Positions 42,971-51,946 of a stretch of 64,000 nucleotides of DNA are shown here, one piece after another. Made by a program: the position numbers and the translations under genes. Origin of the DNA: Streptomyces griseorubiginosus (GTDB lineage: Bacteria > Actinomycetota > Actinomycetes > Streptomycetales > Streptomycetaceae); contig NZ_KQ948744.1 in the NCBI RefSeq assembly GCF_001514195.1, forward strand, positions 1-64,000, given 5' to 3'. Below the pieces are notes generated by a model. That model was not told where the DNA came from. It saw nothing but the letters and a program-made list of their open reading frames with translations, and searched no databases. How positions within the stretch are numbered: the stretch's first letter is position 1; each line of letters starts with the position of its first letter.

Positions 42971-44164
42971 ATGAATCAAGTGGCACTCATATGGTGCCTG
43001 GCTTCGGTGGCGGCGTTGGCCGTTGCTGCGGTCGTGGCGCTCACTCTTCGTAGCAGAGCCCTCGGGGTGAAACTGCGGCGGGCCGAGGCCGAGGTGGCAC
43101 AGGCGCAAGAAGCCGCTCGGCATCAAGTAGAGGCCGCCAACAGCAAGTTGGTGCAGTTCCAGCAGGAGCAGGCCGATGTCATCCGAGAGGCCGAGCAGGT
43201 CGCGGAGGACCGGACCAAGGGCGTTCTGAAGGGCTCGGCCCGCTTCCTCCAGAGCCTGGCCGCGGAGATGACGACCCTCCTGGACCGGCTTCAGCGCGAG
43301 TACGGAAACCACCCCGTCCTGAAGGACCTCCTCGAAGTCCGGCACGCCAACGCGCAGATGGCACGCAAGGCCGAGGGCATCGCGGTCCTGTGCGGCGGAC
43401 CGCTCGGCCGCCGCACGAAGCCGGCGAGCATCTACGACGTGGTGCGCAGCGCCCAGGGCCAGATCCGCAACTTCCAGCGGGTCGACATCATGCAGGGCAG
43501 CAATGTCGCGCTGAAGGCGACGGCGGTCGCGCCGGTGGCCCTGACGGTTGCGGAACTGCTGGACAACGCCGCGACGTTCTCGCAGAACGACGCGCCGATC
43601 GACGTCACGTTCCAGCGGGTGCAGAGCAACATGTGCATCGTGATCGACGACGCGGGCGTCAGCATGAGCGACGAGGACCGGCAGGCCGCGATGGAACTGC
43701 TGTCGGGCGAGACCCCGCCCCGGCTCTCCGGGCTCGGCAACCAGCCCAAGTTCGGCTTCCCCGTGATCGGTCTGCTCGCCCGTCAGCACGGTTTCGGCGT
43801 CGATGTCACCGGCGTCTCCCGGTACGGCGGTGTCAGGGCCGTGGTGCGTCTGCCCGAGGAGCTGTGGACCATGGAGGAGATACCACCGCCCGCCCAGGAC
43901 GTGCCGGTGAGCATCCGGCGCAACGAGGGCCAGCCGCGGCAGCCGCAGGCCGTCGAGCCCGTCGGACGTACCGCACACGGACTCCCCAAGCGCGGCCAGC
44001 GCCAGACGCCCATCGCGAGTGTCAGCGACGCCGGCCGTCGGGACGACTCCTCGCCGGTGCGCGAGGTCAGCCCCAGCCGCTCCCGGCTCGCCGGCTTCCA
44101 GCGCGGCACTCTCCTGGGCCGAGAAGATGAGGCTTCGTCATTCGAAGGGTCTGAGGACCGATGA
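42971..44164 (+). CDS. cvnA: CvnA-type sensor kinase-like protein
   Basis: A 397-residue first member of a conservon (G-protein-like complex of actinobacteria). An N-terminal membrane helix (residues 4-25) is followed by a coiled coil (about 35-75) and a histidine kinase-like ATPase domain (ELLDNAATFS, VIDDAGVSMSDED, FGFPVIGLLARQHGF). The region that normally holds the phosphorylated His reads EVRHANAQMARKAEG. No large extracellular sensor is present. The ATG at 42971 follows GGGAAAGG; an ATG 30 bp upstream has none. The C-terminal 90 residues are polar and proline-rich. It overlaps cvnB by ATGA. Confidence 0.9.
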   Translation: MNQVALIWCLASVAALAVAAVVALTLRSRALGVKLRRAEAEVAQAQEAARHQVEAANSKLVQFQQEQADVIREAEQVAEDRTKGVLKGSARFLQSLAAEMTTLLDRLQREYGNHPVLKDLLEVRHANAQMARKAEGIAVLCGGPLGRRTKPASIYDVVRSAQGQIRNFQRVDIMQGSNVALKATAVAPVALTVAELLDNAATFSQNDAPIDVTFQRVQSNMCIVIDDAGVSMSDEDRQAAMELLSGETPPRLSGLGNQPKFGFPVIGLLARQHGFGVDVTGVSRYGGVRAVVRLPEELWTMEEIPPPAQDVPVSIRRNEGQPRQPQAVEPVGRTAHGLPKRGQRQTPIASVSDAGRRDDSSPVREVSPSRSRLAGFQRGTLLGREDEASSFEGSEDR

Positions 44165-45006
44165 CCACCGCAGATCTGTCGTGGATGGTCGAGGACATCG
44201 TGGCCAACGTCCCCGCCGCACGGCATGCCGTCGTGTTGTCCGCGGACGGCATATCCAAGGGCGCGACGGACGGCCTGACGAGCGCCGCCGTCAGGACGAT
44301 CTCCGCCGCCATGGCCGGCATGCAGTCGCTCAGCCGGGCGACGGCACGGTTCGCGGGCCCGGTGCAGAACTGGCAGTGGAACCAGACCCTCGTCGAGTTC
44401 GAGGACGGCTGGGTCTTCGTGACCGAGGCGGGCAAGGGCGCCTACCTGGCGGCCGCCGCCGCCCCCGACGTCGATCTGGGCGCCATCTCGTTCCGTATGC
44501 AACGGCTCGTCGCCCGGCTGGGCGACCAGCTCACCTCCGCACCCCGGGTCAGCGGTGCGAGGGCTGTGACGGTCGACGCCCAACTGGCCGAGGACGAGAC
44601 GTCGGGCGGTCAGGGCTTCGTGCTCGCCGAGCTGGACAAGGCGGTCGCCGGGGTGCGGGGAGCGCGCCACGCCGTGCTGCTCGGTACCGACGGCCTGCCC
44701 CGAGGGACGACCTCGGGCATCGGCAAGGACATGGCGGACATCATCTCCGCCGCCATGTCGGGCCTGGTGGCCTACAGCCGGGCCACGGCACAGTTCGCCG
44801 GCGGGCTCCAGGACACGTGGCGCCAGACGCTCGTGGAGTTCGAGCACGGCTGGGTCTTCCTGATCGCGGCCGGCGAGGGCGCCTACCTGGCGGCGTCGGC
44901 CGAACACGACTGCGACATCGAGACGTTCGTCTCGCGACTGGCGGACGCGGTGCCCGCATTGAACGCCGCCTCGGCACCGCAGACAGGGACGGTGGGCCAT
45001 GCATGA
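44161..45006 (+). CDS. cvnB: CvnB-type protein with two Roadblock/LC7 domains
   Basis: A 281-residue protein made of two homologous Roadblock/LC7 domains (about 7-122 and 153-272). Repeated segments include ARHAVVLSADGISKG and ARHAVLLGTDGLPRG, TLVEFEDGWVFVTEAGKGAYL and TLVEFEHGWVFLIAAGEGAYL. CvnB proteins are normally single-domain and about half this length; they act with CvnD as a regulatory subunit. The fusion could replace a dimer by one chain. It overlaps cvnA by 4 bp and cvnC by 8 bp. Confidence 0.93.
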   Translation: MTTADLSWMVEDIVANVPAARHAVVLSADGISKGATDGLTSAAVRTISAAMAGMQSLSRATARFAGPVQNWQWNQTLVEFEDGWVFVTEAGKGAYLAAAAAPDVDLGAISFRMQRLVARLGDQLTSAPRVSGARAVTVDAQLAEDETSGGQGFVLAELDKAVAGVRGARHAVLLGTDGLPRGTTSGIGKDMADIISAAMSGLVAYSRATAQFAGGLQDTWRQTLVEFEHGWVFLIAAGEGAYLAASAEHDCDIETFVSRLADAVPALNAASAPQTGTVGHA

Positions 45007-45382
45007 CGATCAAGAACCTGCGCTGGAACTGACGTCCGAATTAGTTCCTCTCCATGTCATCGCCGACGGCCGGGACCTGCCCGCGGACCACGAGTACTCG
45101 CGCACCGCGCTCGTGACCGCCCTGGACGACTCGCCGGCGGCGGCGCGCACGCTCACCCCCGAGGCCCGCAGGGTCATGGACCTGGTCTCCGACGGACTGC
45201 TGTCCGTGGCGGAAGTGGCCGGGCGCACACAGCTGCCCCTGGGCATCGTGCGCATCCTGATCGCGCACCTGGTCGAGGTCGGGCTGGTCTACGTGCGGCC
45301 GCCGATGCCGCGGGCCGTGGCGCACGACCGCGCACTGCTCCAAGCCGTGGTCGACGGCTTGCAGAAGACTCTCGGAGCGTGA
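44999..45382 (+). CDS. cvnC: CvnC-type DUF742 protein, with TTA codon
   Basis: A 127-residue DUF742 protein, the third conservon subunit. A winged-helix-like core is visible (LTPEARRVMDLVSDGLLSVA, then GIVRILIAHLVEVGLVYV). The leucine codon TTA at 45041-45043 (in SELVPLH) is rare in Streptomyces and implies bldA-dependent translation. In the family it associates with CvnB and CvnD at the membrane. It overlaps the end of cvnB by 8 bp and precedes cvnD by 1 bp. Confidence 0.93.
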   Translation: MHDDQEPALELTSELVPLHVIADGRDLPADHEYSRTALVTALDDSPAAARTLTPEARRVMDLVSDGLLSVAEVAGRTQLPLGIVRILIAHLVEVGLVYVRPPMPRAVAHDRALLQAVVDGLQKTLGA

Positions 45383-45383
45383 C

Positions 45384-45944
45384 ATGTACCTGGAACCAAC
45401 CGTCACCACGGCCGTCAAGGTCCTCGTCGTGGGCCCCTTCGGGGTCGGCAAGACCACGTACATCGGCAGCCTCTCCGAGATCGTCCCGCTCCAGACCGAG
45501 GAGGAGATCACCGAGGCCAGCGAGGGCTACGACGACCTCGCGAACATGCCGGACAAGACCACCACCACCGTGGCCATGGACTTCGGGCGGCTCACCCTCA
45601 ACGAGCAGCTGGTCCTCTATCTTTTCGGGACGCCCGGTCAGGAGCGTTTCAAGGAGATGTGGGAGGAGCTGTCGAGAGGCGCTCTGGGCGCCCTGATCCT
45701 CGTCGACCCCGACCGCCTTGACGAGGCGTTCCCGGTGCTGGACCTGGTCGAGAAATTCGACCTGCCCATGACGATCGGCGTCAACACCAAGGACGGGACG
45801 CCGATGTACGCCTGCGACGAGATCCGTGAGGCCCTGCATCTGCCTCCGGAGGTCCCCGTCGTCGACGTCGACGCGCGCGACCAGCAGTCGTCGGCCCAGG
45901 CACTCATCACCCTCGTGCAGCACCTCATGTCCACCCTTGTCTAG
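45384..45944 (+). CDS. cvnD: CvnD-type small GTPase
   Basis: A 186-residue Ras-like GTPase, the conservon switch. G1 is GPFGVGKTT (residues 17-25), G3 is GTPGQERF, and the G4 position reads GVNTKDG, a form typical of the MglA/CvnD group instead of NKxD. GTP binding would change contacts with CvnA-C. It ends 10 bp before the first P450 gene, so the enzymes are probably expressed with the signalling unit. Confidence 0.94.
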   Translation: MYLEPTVTTAVKVLVVGPFGVGKTTYIGSLSEIVPLQTEEEITEASEGYDDLANMPDKTTTTVAMDFGRLTLNEQLVLYLFGTPGQERFKEMWEELSRGALGALILVDPDRLDEAFPVLDLVEKFDLPMTIGVNTKDGTPMYACDEIREALHLPPEVPVVDVDARDQQSSAQALITLVQHLMSTLV

Positions 45945-45954
45945 GAGTCACGGC

Positions 45955-47310
45955 ATGCAGAACCACCCCGACACCACCCCGGAGATACCGCCCGGCTGCC
46001 CCGCACACGGCAACGTCGCCCTGTACGGCCCGCAGTTCGGCTCCGACATCGAGGGCACCTACGAGTACCTGCGTTCGCTCGGCCCGATCGCCCCCGTGGA
46101 CATCGCGCCCGAGGTCGAGGTCGAGCTGGTCACCAGCTACGACACGGCGCTGAAGATCCTGCACGACCCCACGACGTTCGTCCGGGACTCCCGCCGCTGG
46201 AACGCCCTCAACGAGGGCCGGGTCCCCGCGGACAGCCCGGCCCTGCCCATGATGGGCTACCGGCCCAACGCGCTCTTCGCGGACGGCGCGCGCCACGCCC
46301 GGCTGCGCCAGGCCGTCACCGAGAGTCTGGCCACCGTCGACGAACTCCAGCTGGTCCGGCAGGTGCAGCAGTCGGCCGGCTATCTGATCAGCAGCTTCGG
46401 CGCCCGCGGGCAGGCCGATCTGATGACGGACTACGCCGGTCCGCTGCCGCTGCTCGTCTTCAGCGAACTGTTCGGCTGCCCGGCGGAGATCGGCGACCGC
46501 GTGATCGCGGGGATCAGCGGCATCTTCGAGGGCACCCCCGGTGCCGACGAGACGCTCGGCGGGGCTCTGATGGAGCTGATCGGGCTCAAGCGCCGCAGCC
46601 CCGGAGCGGACCTGACGACACGTCTGATGGTGCACCCCGCTCAGCTCACGGACGAGGAGGTGCTCCACCAGCTCGTCACGCTGCTCTCCGGCGGCACCGC
46701 GCCGCTGACGGCCGCCATCGGCACCGCCACCGCCCTGTACCTCAGCGAGGACTGGGCCGAAGGGCTCTCGGTCGAGGACGCGGTGGCCCAGACGCTGTGG
46801 AAGTACCCGCCGATCGCCAACTACGCGGCCCACTACCCCACCCACGACGTCGAGGTCGACGGCAGGACGCTGCGAGCCGGTGACCCGGTTCTCATCAGCT
46901 TCGCGGCGGCCAACAACGACCCCCAACTGGCCGTGCACCGCGAGCAGCTCAGCTCCAAGGCGCATCTGGCGTTCGGAGCCGGGCCGCACGCCTGCCCGGC
47001 CAAGGACCCGGCCGTCATGATCGTCATCAGCGCCGTGGAGGCCCTGCTCAACCGGCTGCACGACGTCGAGACCCGCATCGCGTTCAAGTCCCTCGCCTGG
47101 AGCGAAGGCCCCTGGAGCCGTTCGCTGGTGACGGTACCGATCCGGTTCACTCCCCCTCTGGCGCCGGCGGCCGCTCCTGCCGCTCCCAAGGCCACGGAGA
47201 CCGTCCGCCCGGTGGCGTCGCCCACCGCACCCACCGCCTCCCGGCCGGCTCACGCCGCCCCCGCCAAGGGCCTGTTCAGCCGCTTCCTGGCCTGGACGAG
47301 GGGCGAGTGA
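45955..47310 (+). CDS. CYP157-type cytochrome P450 lacking the ExxR motif
   Basis: A 451-residue P450-fold protein. The heme cysteine is Cys347 in FGAGPHACPAKDPA, and the C-helix motif is HARLR (His114, Arg118). The K-helix, which should contain ExxR, reads VAQTLWKYPP (residues about 278-286), and the I-helix reads SGGTAPLTAA without the usual acid. Loss of ExxR is known in the CYP157 family, whose genes sit in conservons before CYP154 genes; here even the remaining Glu of the CYP157 motif is Gln/Ala. A proline/alanine-rich tail of about 50 residues is added. Activity is uncertain. Confidence 0.9.
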   Translation: MQNHPDTTPEIPPGCPAHGNVALYGPQFGSDIEGTYEYLRSLGPIAPVDIAPEVEVELVTSYDTALKILHDPTTFVRDSRRWNALNEGRVPADSPALPMMGYRPNALFADGARHARLRQAVTESLATVDELQLVRQVQQSAGYLISSFGARGQADLMTDYAGPLPLLVFSELFGCPAEIGDRVIAGISGIFEGTPGADETLGGALMELIGLKRRSPGADLTTRLMVHPAQLTDEEVLHQLVTLLSGGTAPLTAAIGTATALYLSEDWAEGLSVEDAVAQTLWKYPPIANYAAHYPTHDVEVDGRTLRAGDPVLISFAAANNDPQLAVHREQLSSKAHLAFGAGPHACPAKDPAVMIVISAVEALLNRLHDVETRIAFKSLAWSEGPWSRSLVTVPIRFTPPLAPAAAPAAPKATETVRPVASPTAPTASRPAHAAPAKGLFSRFLAWTRGE

Positions 47311-47402
47311 CGTAAGTAACGCTTTAAGAACACTGTGTTATTGGATGCTTCAATCATCTGGCGGGTACGTATGGCGGCTGTGCCTAGAAAGGGGCCGTCA
47401 TC

Positions 47403-48653
47403 GTGGGAAGCGTCACGACTCCGTCGTTCGACCGCCGGGCCGCAGTGTCCCTCATCTCCCGTCTGCGGACGGAACGAGGCCAGGACAATCCCTTCCCCAT
47501 CTACCAGGAACTCCGCAGTCAGGGCGCGGTCATTCCCGCGCCCTGGGGCGGCTATCTCGTGACCAGCTACGAACTGTGCGACCAGATACTGCGCAGCAGT
47601 GCCTGGCTCGAGCCCGACAAACCCTGGCGGGAACGGCAAGGACCCCGTACCCGCTGGAACGCTCCCTCAGCCCGTGAGATCAGCAGCACGCTGCCCGCTC
47701 TCAACCCCCCGGACCACACCCGGGTCCGCCGGGCGGCCGGCTCCTTCGACCGCGGGACCATCGAGCAGCTGAGCAGCACCGTCACCGAGGACACCGACCG
47801 ACTCCTCGACGCGCTGGTCGACCGGCTGCGCGACGGAGAGGCGGACTTCGCGGCGCTGGTCAGCGAGGAACTCCCGATCGCCACCGTCGGCCGCTGGCTC
47901 GACCTGCCGGCCGCAGACTGGCCACGCCTCCGGGACCTGACCCACGAACAGGTCTTCACCCAGGAACTGCTCCCCACCGCCAGCCAGCTGGTCCGCTCCG
48001 ACGTGGCCATGGCCGAGCTGCGTGAATATTTCCTCGAACTGGTACGCGACCGTCGTACACGCTTGCGTGAGGACCCCGTGTCCGAGTGGATCAGGACATG
48101 GGACTTACTCGAACCCGACCAGGACAAGGCCGACGAACAGGTCTACTACCTGGCCCTGTTCGTCCTGCTGGCGGCCCTGGAGACCACCTCCACGCTGCTG
48201 TCCACGACGACACTGCTGCTCGTCGAGAACCCGCGCCGCTGGGACCTGGTCACCGCCGACCCCGACGAACTCGTGCCCGCCTTCGTCGAGGAGACCCTGC
48301 GCTACGACCCTCCCACCCACGTCATCAGCCGGGTGTCCGCGGCGGACTGCGTCCTCAACGGCGTCCAGATCCGCACGGACGAGATGGTCCACCTCATGGT
48401 GGGAGCGGCCCACCGGGACCCGGGCAAACACCCTCGCCCCGAGGAGTTCGACCCCCACCGCAGGCCCGCGCACCTCGCCTTCAGCGGAGGCATCCACTAC
48501 TGCCTGGGCGCACCACTGGCCCGGCTGGAAGCCAACACCCTGCTCCGCCAACTCGTCCGCCGCCTGCCCCGCCTCACCCTCGTGCGCCCCCCGACCCGGG
48601 CGCCCCGAGTGGCGTTCCGGCGGCTGCTGAACCTGGATGTCGACCTCGCATGA
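47403..48653 (+). CDS. Cytochrome P450 (conservon partner), with TTA codon
   Basis: A 416-residue canonical bacterial P450. The I-helix is LLAALETTSTLL with the acid-alcohol pair, ExxR is EETLR (Glu297, Arg300), and the heme loop is FSGGIHYCLGAPLARLE (Cys367). By position it equals the CYP154 partner of CYP157 genes in other conservons; family assignment needs alignment. The GTG at 47403 follows AAAGGGG. Codon TTA at 48105-48107 is in WDLLEP. A 92-bp AT-richer gap upstream may hold a separate promoter. It overlaps the next gene by ATGA. Confidence 0.93.
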   Translation: MGSVTTPSFDRRAAVSLISRLRTERGQDNPFPIYQELRSQGAVIPAPWGGYLVTSYELCDQILRSSAWLEPDKPWRERQGPRTRWNAPSAREISSTLPALNPPDHTRVRRAAGSFDRGTIEQLSSTVTEDTDRLLDALVDRLRDGEADFAALVSEELPIATVGRWLDLPAADWPRLRDLTHEQVFTQELLPTASQLVRSDVAMAELREYFLELVRDRRTRLREDPVSEWIRTWDLLEPDQDKADEQVYYLALFVLLAALETTSTLLSTTTLLLVENPRRWDLVTADPDELVPAFVEETLRYDPPTHVISRVSAADCVLNGVQIRTDEMVHLMVGAAHRDPGKHPRPEEFDPHRRPAHLAFSGGIHYCLGAPLARLEANTLLRQLVRRLPRLTLVRPPTRAPRVAFRRLLNLDVDLA

Positions 48654-49408
48654 AGAACCAAGCACTCACGACCGCGCACGACGTCATATCCGTCGACCAG
48701 GACGGATCCGTGCTCCACGTGCAGCTCAACCCCTCCCGGCGCGACGACACCCTGAGCATCGCCGTCGTGGACGCCCTCACCGACCTGCTCGACAACCTGC
48801 GGCCCGACGTCCGCGTGCTCGTCCTGTCGTCGCGGGGCGAGGACTTCTGCACGGGAGCCGACCGCGGCGAGTACGCGGCCGCCCTCGCCGCGGACCCCAC
48901 GGGAGTCACCCTGCGGCGCATCGGCGACAAGGCCCACCGCCTGTGCCAGGCCCTGGAGAACACCGACGCCATCACGATCGGACGGCTGCACGGCGGTGTC
49001 CTCGGCGCCGGTCTCGCGCTCGCCGCGCACTGCGATCTGCGGGCGGGCGCCGACACCTGCCGGTTCCGCATGCCGGAGGTCGGAGTGGGCCTGCCGCCCG
49101 CCTGGGGAGGCGCCATGGGGCGCCTCATCTCCGAAGCCGGGGTCGCGAGGATCCGTGAACTCATGCTCACCAGCGACCCGTTCGACGCGGCCACCGCCCA
49201 CCGCCTCGGCGTCCTCCACAAGACAGCTCCCCTCGACGAGCTGGACCAGGTCGTCGAGAGATGGACGAGACCGCTGCTGCGGCGCTCGCGCGAGGCCCTG
49301 GTCCTGACCAAGCGGATGCTGGCCGGCTACGCCCGCGCGGACCGTACGGCCGACGTAGCCCTCCTCGACTCCCACCTCCTGACGTCCCACCTGGCCCGGA
49401 TGGGGTAA
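48650..49408 (+). CDS. Enoyl-CoA hydratase/isomerase family protein
   Basis: A 252-residue crotonase-fold protein. The oxyanion-hole regions are visible as SSRGEDFCTGADRGEY and GRLHGGVLGAGLALAAHCDL, and GVGLPPAWGG follows. The first catalytic Glu position of true hydratases (NAL...E) is not obvious, so another crotonase reaction is possible. ATGA overlap ties it to the P450. It is the last gene of the conservon unit and suggests that an acyl-CoA or ketide-like substrate is processed with the P450s. Confidence 0.85.
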   Translation: MKNQALTTAHDVISVDQDGSVLHVQLNPSRRDDTLSIAVVDALTDLLDNLRPDVRVLVLSSRGEDFCTGADRGEYAAALAADPTGVTLRRIGDKAHRLCQALENTDAITIGRLHGGVLGAGLALAAHCDLRAGADTCRFRMPEVGVGLPPAWGGAMGRLISEAGVARIRELMLTSDPFDAATAHRLGVLHKTAPLDELDQVVERWTRPLLRRSREALVLTKRMLAGYARADRTADVALLDSHLLTSHLARMG

Positions 49409-49423
49409 GCACGGCGTACGACC

Positions 49424-50893
49424 TCACGGGGTCCGCGGATCCAACGTCTCCGGTGTCTCCGGTGTCTCCGGCGGAGGGGTCGGGGCCCCGGGGAGTCGTA
49501 CGGTCGCGACGGTGCCGCCGCCGTCCGCGTGGTCCAGGGTCACTTGGCCGCCGGACTGCTCGATCGTGCGGGCCACGATGGACAGGCCGAGACCCGAGCC
49601 GGGCAGGGCGCGGGCCGACGGGGAGCGCCAGAAGCGGTCGAAGACGTGCGGGAGTTCCTCGGCGGGGATACCGGGGCCGTGGTCGCGGACCGTCAGCACG
49701 CCCCCGTCCAGGCGGACCTCGATGGTGCCGCCCTCGGGGCTGAACTTCACCGCGTTGTCCAGGATGTTGACGACGGCCCGTTCCAGCGCGGCCGGCTCGG
49801 CCCGGGTGTACCAGGGCTCCAGCGAGGCGGCGATGGTCAGTTCGGGTCCGCGCAGACGTGCCCTGCGCAGGGCCGCCTCGACGGTGTCCTCCAGGGACAC
49901 CACCTGCACGCGTTCGCCGCGCTGGCCCTCCGAGCGGGACAGTTCCTGCAAGTCGCCGATCAGGGAGGCCAGTTCGGTCATCTGCGCCTTCACCGAGGCG
50001 AGCAGCGCCTTGCGGTCCGCCTCGGGGAGGGGGCGGCCGGTCTCCTCGCTGCGGGTGAGCAGCTCGATGTTGGTGCGCAGGGAAGTGAGGGGGGTGCGCA
50101 ACTCGTGACCGGCGTCGGCGATCAGCTGCTGCTGAAGATCGCGGGAGCTGGCGAGGGAGGAGGTCATCGAGTTGAAGGAACGGGACAGCCGGGCGACCTC
50201 GTCCTCGGCGTCCTCGTCGACGGGGATGCGGATGCTCAGGTCTTCCGTACGGGCCACGTGCTCCACGGCCTCGGTGAGCTTGTCCACGGGCCGGAGACCT
50301 GCCCGGGCCACGGCGAGCCCGGCGGCACCGGCACCGAGGACGCCTACGCCGGAGACGAGGAGGAGGATGAGGGCGAGGTCGTTGAGGGTGTCCTGCGTGC
50401 TCTTCAGAGAGACGGCTACGACGAGTCCCACCTTGGGGCCGGCTTCGCCCGCGGGAGTGGCGGTGGCGCCCAGCGGCCTGGTGAGGATCCGGACGTCGGT
50501 TCCGTCACCGGTCGTTCCGTTGCGGAAGTAGATCTTGCGGGTGTCCGCCCGCTGGATCTCGTCCCTGTCCTGCTTGGTGACCTTCACCGCCGCGACGGAG
50601 TCCTGGAGGATGCAGACGGTTCCGTCCTCCTGCACCAGCTGGGAGTAGTTGCGGAAGACCCCGTTGCCGTAAGGAGTCTCCGTGCAGTTGTCGAGGGCGT
50701 CCTGGAGCTGGCCCGGCATTCTCATCGACGCCTTGGTGAGGTCGCCGTCGACCTGGTCGTACAGCTTCCCCTGCACGATGAACCAGCACGTCACCGACAC
50801 CGCCGCCACCGCGAACGCCACCGCCGCCGCCACCAGGAGCGCCAGGCGGGAGCGGATCGGGAGGGACCGGTACCGCCGTAGGACCGGGTTCAC
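49424..50893 (-). CDS. Two-component sensor histidine kinase
   Basis: A 489-residue kinase: membrane helix 15-40, extracellular domain of about 125 residues with a cysteine pair (DNCTETPYGN; GTVCILQ), second helix 168-198, HAMP (about 199-250), H-box DAGHELRTPL with His263, then ATPase boxes LDNAVKFSPEGG, DHGPGIP and GSGLGLSI. It resembles MprB. The last residues are a PET repeat (PETPETPET), from a CCGGTGTCT repeat in the DNA. It overlaps the response regulator by ATGA and is probably cotranscribed with it. Confidence 0.93.
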   Translation of the reverse strand: MNPVLRRYRSLPIRSRLALLVAAAVAFAVAAVSVTCWFIVQGKLYDQVDGDLTKASMRMPGQLQDALDNCTETPYGNGVFRNYSQLVQEDGTVCILQDSVAAVKVTKQDRDEIQRADTRKIYFRNGTTGDGTDVRILTRPLGATATPAGEAGPKVGLVVAVSLKSTQDTLNDLALILLLVSGVGVLGAGAAGLAVARAGLRPVDKLTEAVEHVARTEDLSIRIPVDEDAEDEVARLSRSFNSMTSSLASSRDLQQQLIADAGHELRTPLTSLRTNIELLTRSEETGRPLPEADRKALLASVKAQMTELASLIGDLQELSRSEGQRGERVQVVSLEDTVEAALRRARLRGPELTIAASLEPWYTRAEPAALERAVVNILDNAVKFSPEGGTIEVRLDGGVLTVRDHGPGIPAEELPHVFDRFWRSPSARALPGSGLGLSIVARTIEQSGGQVTLDHADGGGTVATVRLPGAPTPPPETPETPETLDPRTP

Positions 50894-51627
50894 TCCGCGC
50901 CGCCCTGTCGCAGCACGTACCCCACGCCCCGCACCGTGTGCACGAGACGCGGCTCGCCGCCCGCCTCCGTCTTGCGGCGCAGGTACATCACGTACACGTC
51001 CAGCGAGTTCGACGACGGCTCGAAGTCGAAGCCCCAGACCGCCTTCAGGATCTGCTCCCGCGTCAGGACCTGCCGCGGGTGGGCCATGAACATCTCCAGG
51101 AGCGTGAACTCCGTGCGGGTCAGTTCCACCGGCCGTCCCGCCCGGGTGACCTCCCGCGTCGCCAGATCCATGCGCAGGTCCGCGAAGGTGAGCGCCTCGT
51201 CGTCCTCGGCGGAAGCGGCCCCGGCCGCCGCCGCGTAGGAGGACCGCCGCAGCAGCGCCCGGACCCGGGCGAACAGCTCGTCCAGTTCGAACGGCTTGAC
51301 CAGGTAGTCGTCGGCGCCCGCGTCGAGCCCGGTCACCCGGTCTCCGACCGTGTCGCGGGCCGTCAGCATCAGGATGGGAGTCGTGTCGCCCGCGCCGCGG
51401 ATGCGCCGGGCGGCCGTGAGCCCGTCCATGCGCGGCATCTGGATGTCGAGGACGACCAGGTCGGGCCGGTACGCGGTGGCCTTGTCGAGGGCGTCGGCCC
51501 CGTCCACGGCCACCTGGGTGTCGTAGCCCTCGAAGGCGAGGCTGCGCTGGAGTGCTTCGCGTACCGCCGGCTCGTCGTCGACGATCAGGATGCGCTGGGG
51601 GTCACGGTCGCCTTCGGCGGGGCTCAT
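50890..51627 (-). CDS. OmpR-family response regulator
   Basis: A 245-residue regulator. The receiver has ILIVDDEP, the phosphorylated Asp61 in VVLDIQMPRMDG, the switch Thr in MLTARD and Lys in LVKPFE; the C-terminal winged helix ends RLVHTVRGVGYVLR. An alanine-rich linker joins both. It is the partner of the MprB-like kinase. The HtrA-type protease just upstream on the same strand is a natural target, as in mycobacterial MprAB-pepD, but this is inference. Confidence 0.93.
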   Translation of the reverse strand: MSPAEGDRDPQRILIVDDEPAVREALQRSLAFEGYDTQVAVDGADALDKATAYRPDLVVLDIQMPRMDGLTAARRIRGAGDTTPILMLTARDTVGDRVTGLDAGADDYLVKPFELDELFARVRALLRRSSYAAAAGAASAEDDEALTFADLRMDLATREVTRAGRPVELTRTEFTLLEMFMAHPRQVLTREQILKAVWGFDFEPSSNSLDVYVMYLRRKTEAGGEPRLVHTVRGVGYVLRQGGAE

Positions 51628-51726
51628 GGCTTCGGATTCCTCGGGTGCGGTGGGGACGGCGGGGAGCCGGCGGGTGAACGCTTTCAGCCTCGCACGGTTC
51701 CCGCCCGGTGCGACAAGGGCACGGGG

Positions 51727-51918
51727 TCAGCGGGTGGCGCCGCGGCGGCGGGCGCGGCCGGCGTTCGCCCCGCGGCGGGCCACCGCCGTGGCGGTCGTCG
51801 TGGCCGCCACCTCGGGCGCCCGCGGCACCGGCGGGTGCAGTGCGTACGCCACGTCGAGGGCCAGGGCGAACCCGGCCGGGTCGGCGCCGGACACCGTGTG
51901 CGAGACCTGCTGGATCAT
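51727..51918 (-). CDS. Small protein downstream of the HtrA-type gene
   Basis: A 63-residue open frame starting at ATG 51918 after GGGAG with correct spacing, 28 bp below the protease stop. The first half looks protein-like (IQQVSHTVSGADPAGFALAL), the second half is basic and alanine-rich. I do not recognise it. Ribosome site and position make it plausible; low complexity at the end lowers confidence. Confidence 0.5.
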   Translation of the reverse strand: MIQQVSHTVSGADPAGFALALDVAYALHPPVPRAPEVAATTTATAVARRGANAGRARRRGATR

Positions 51919-51946
51919 GACGTGCTCCCTACCGGGTGGAGGAGGT

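Noticed and set aside
42618..42986. Minus-strand frames in the conservon promoter region
   Set aside because: No ribosome site, no codon bias and no recognisable domain.
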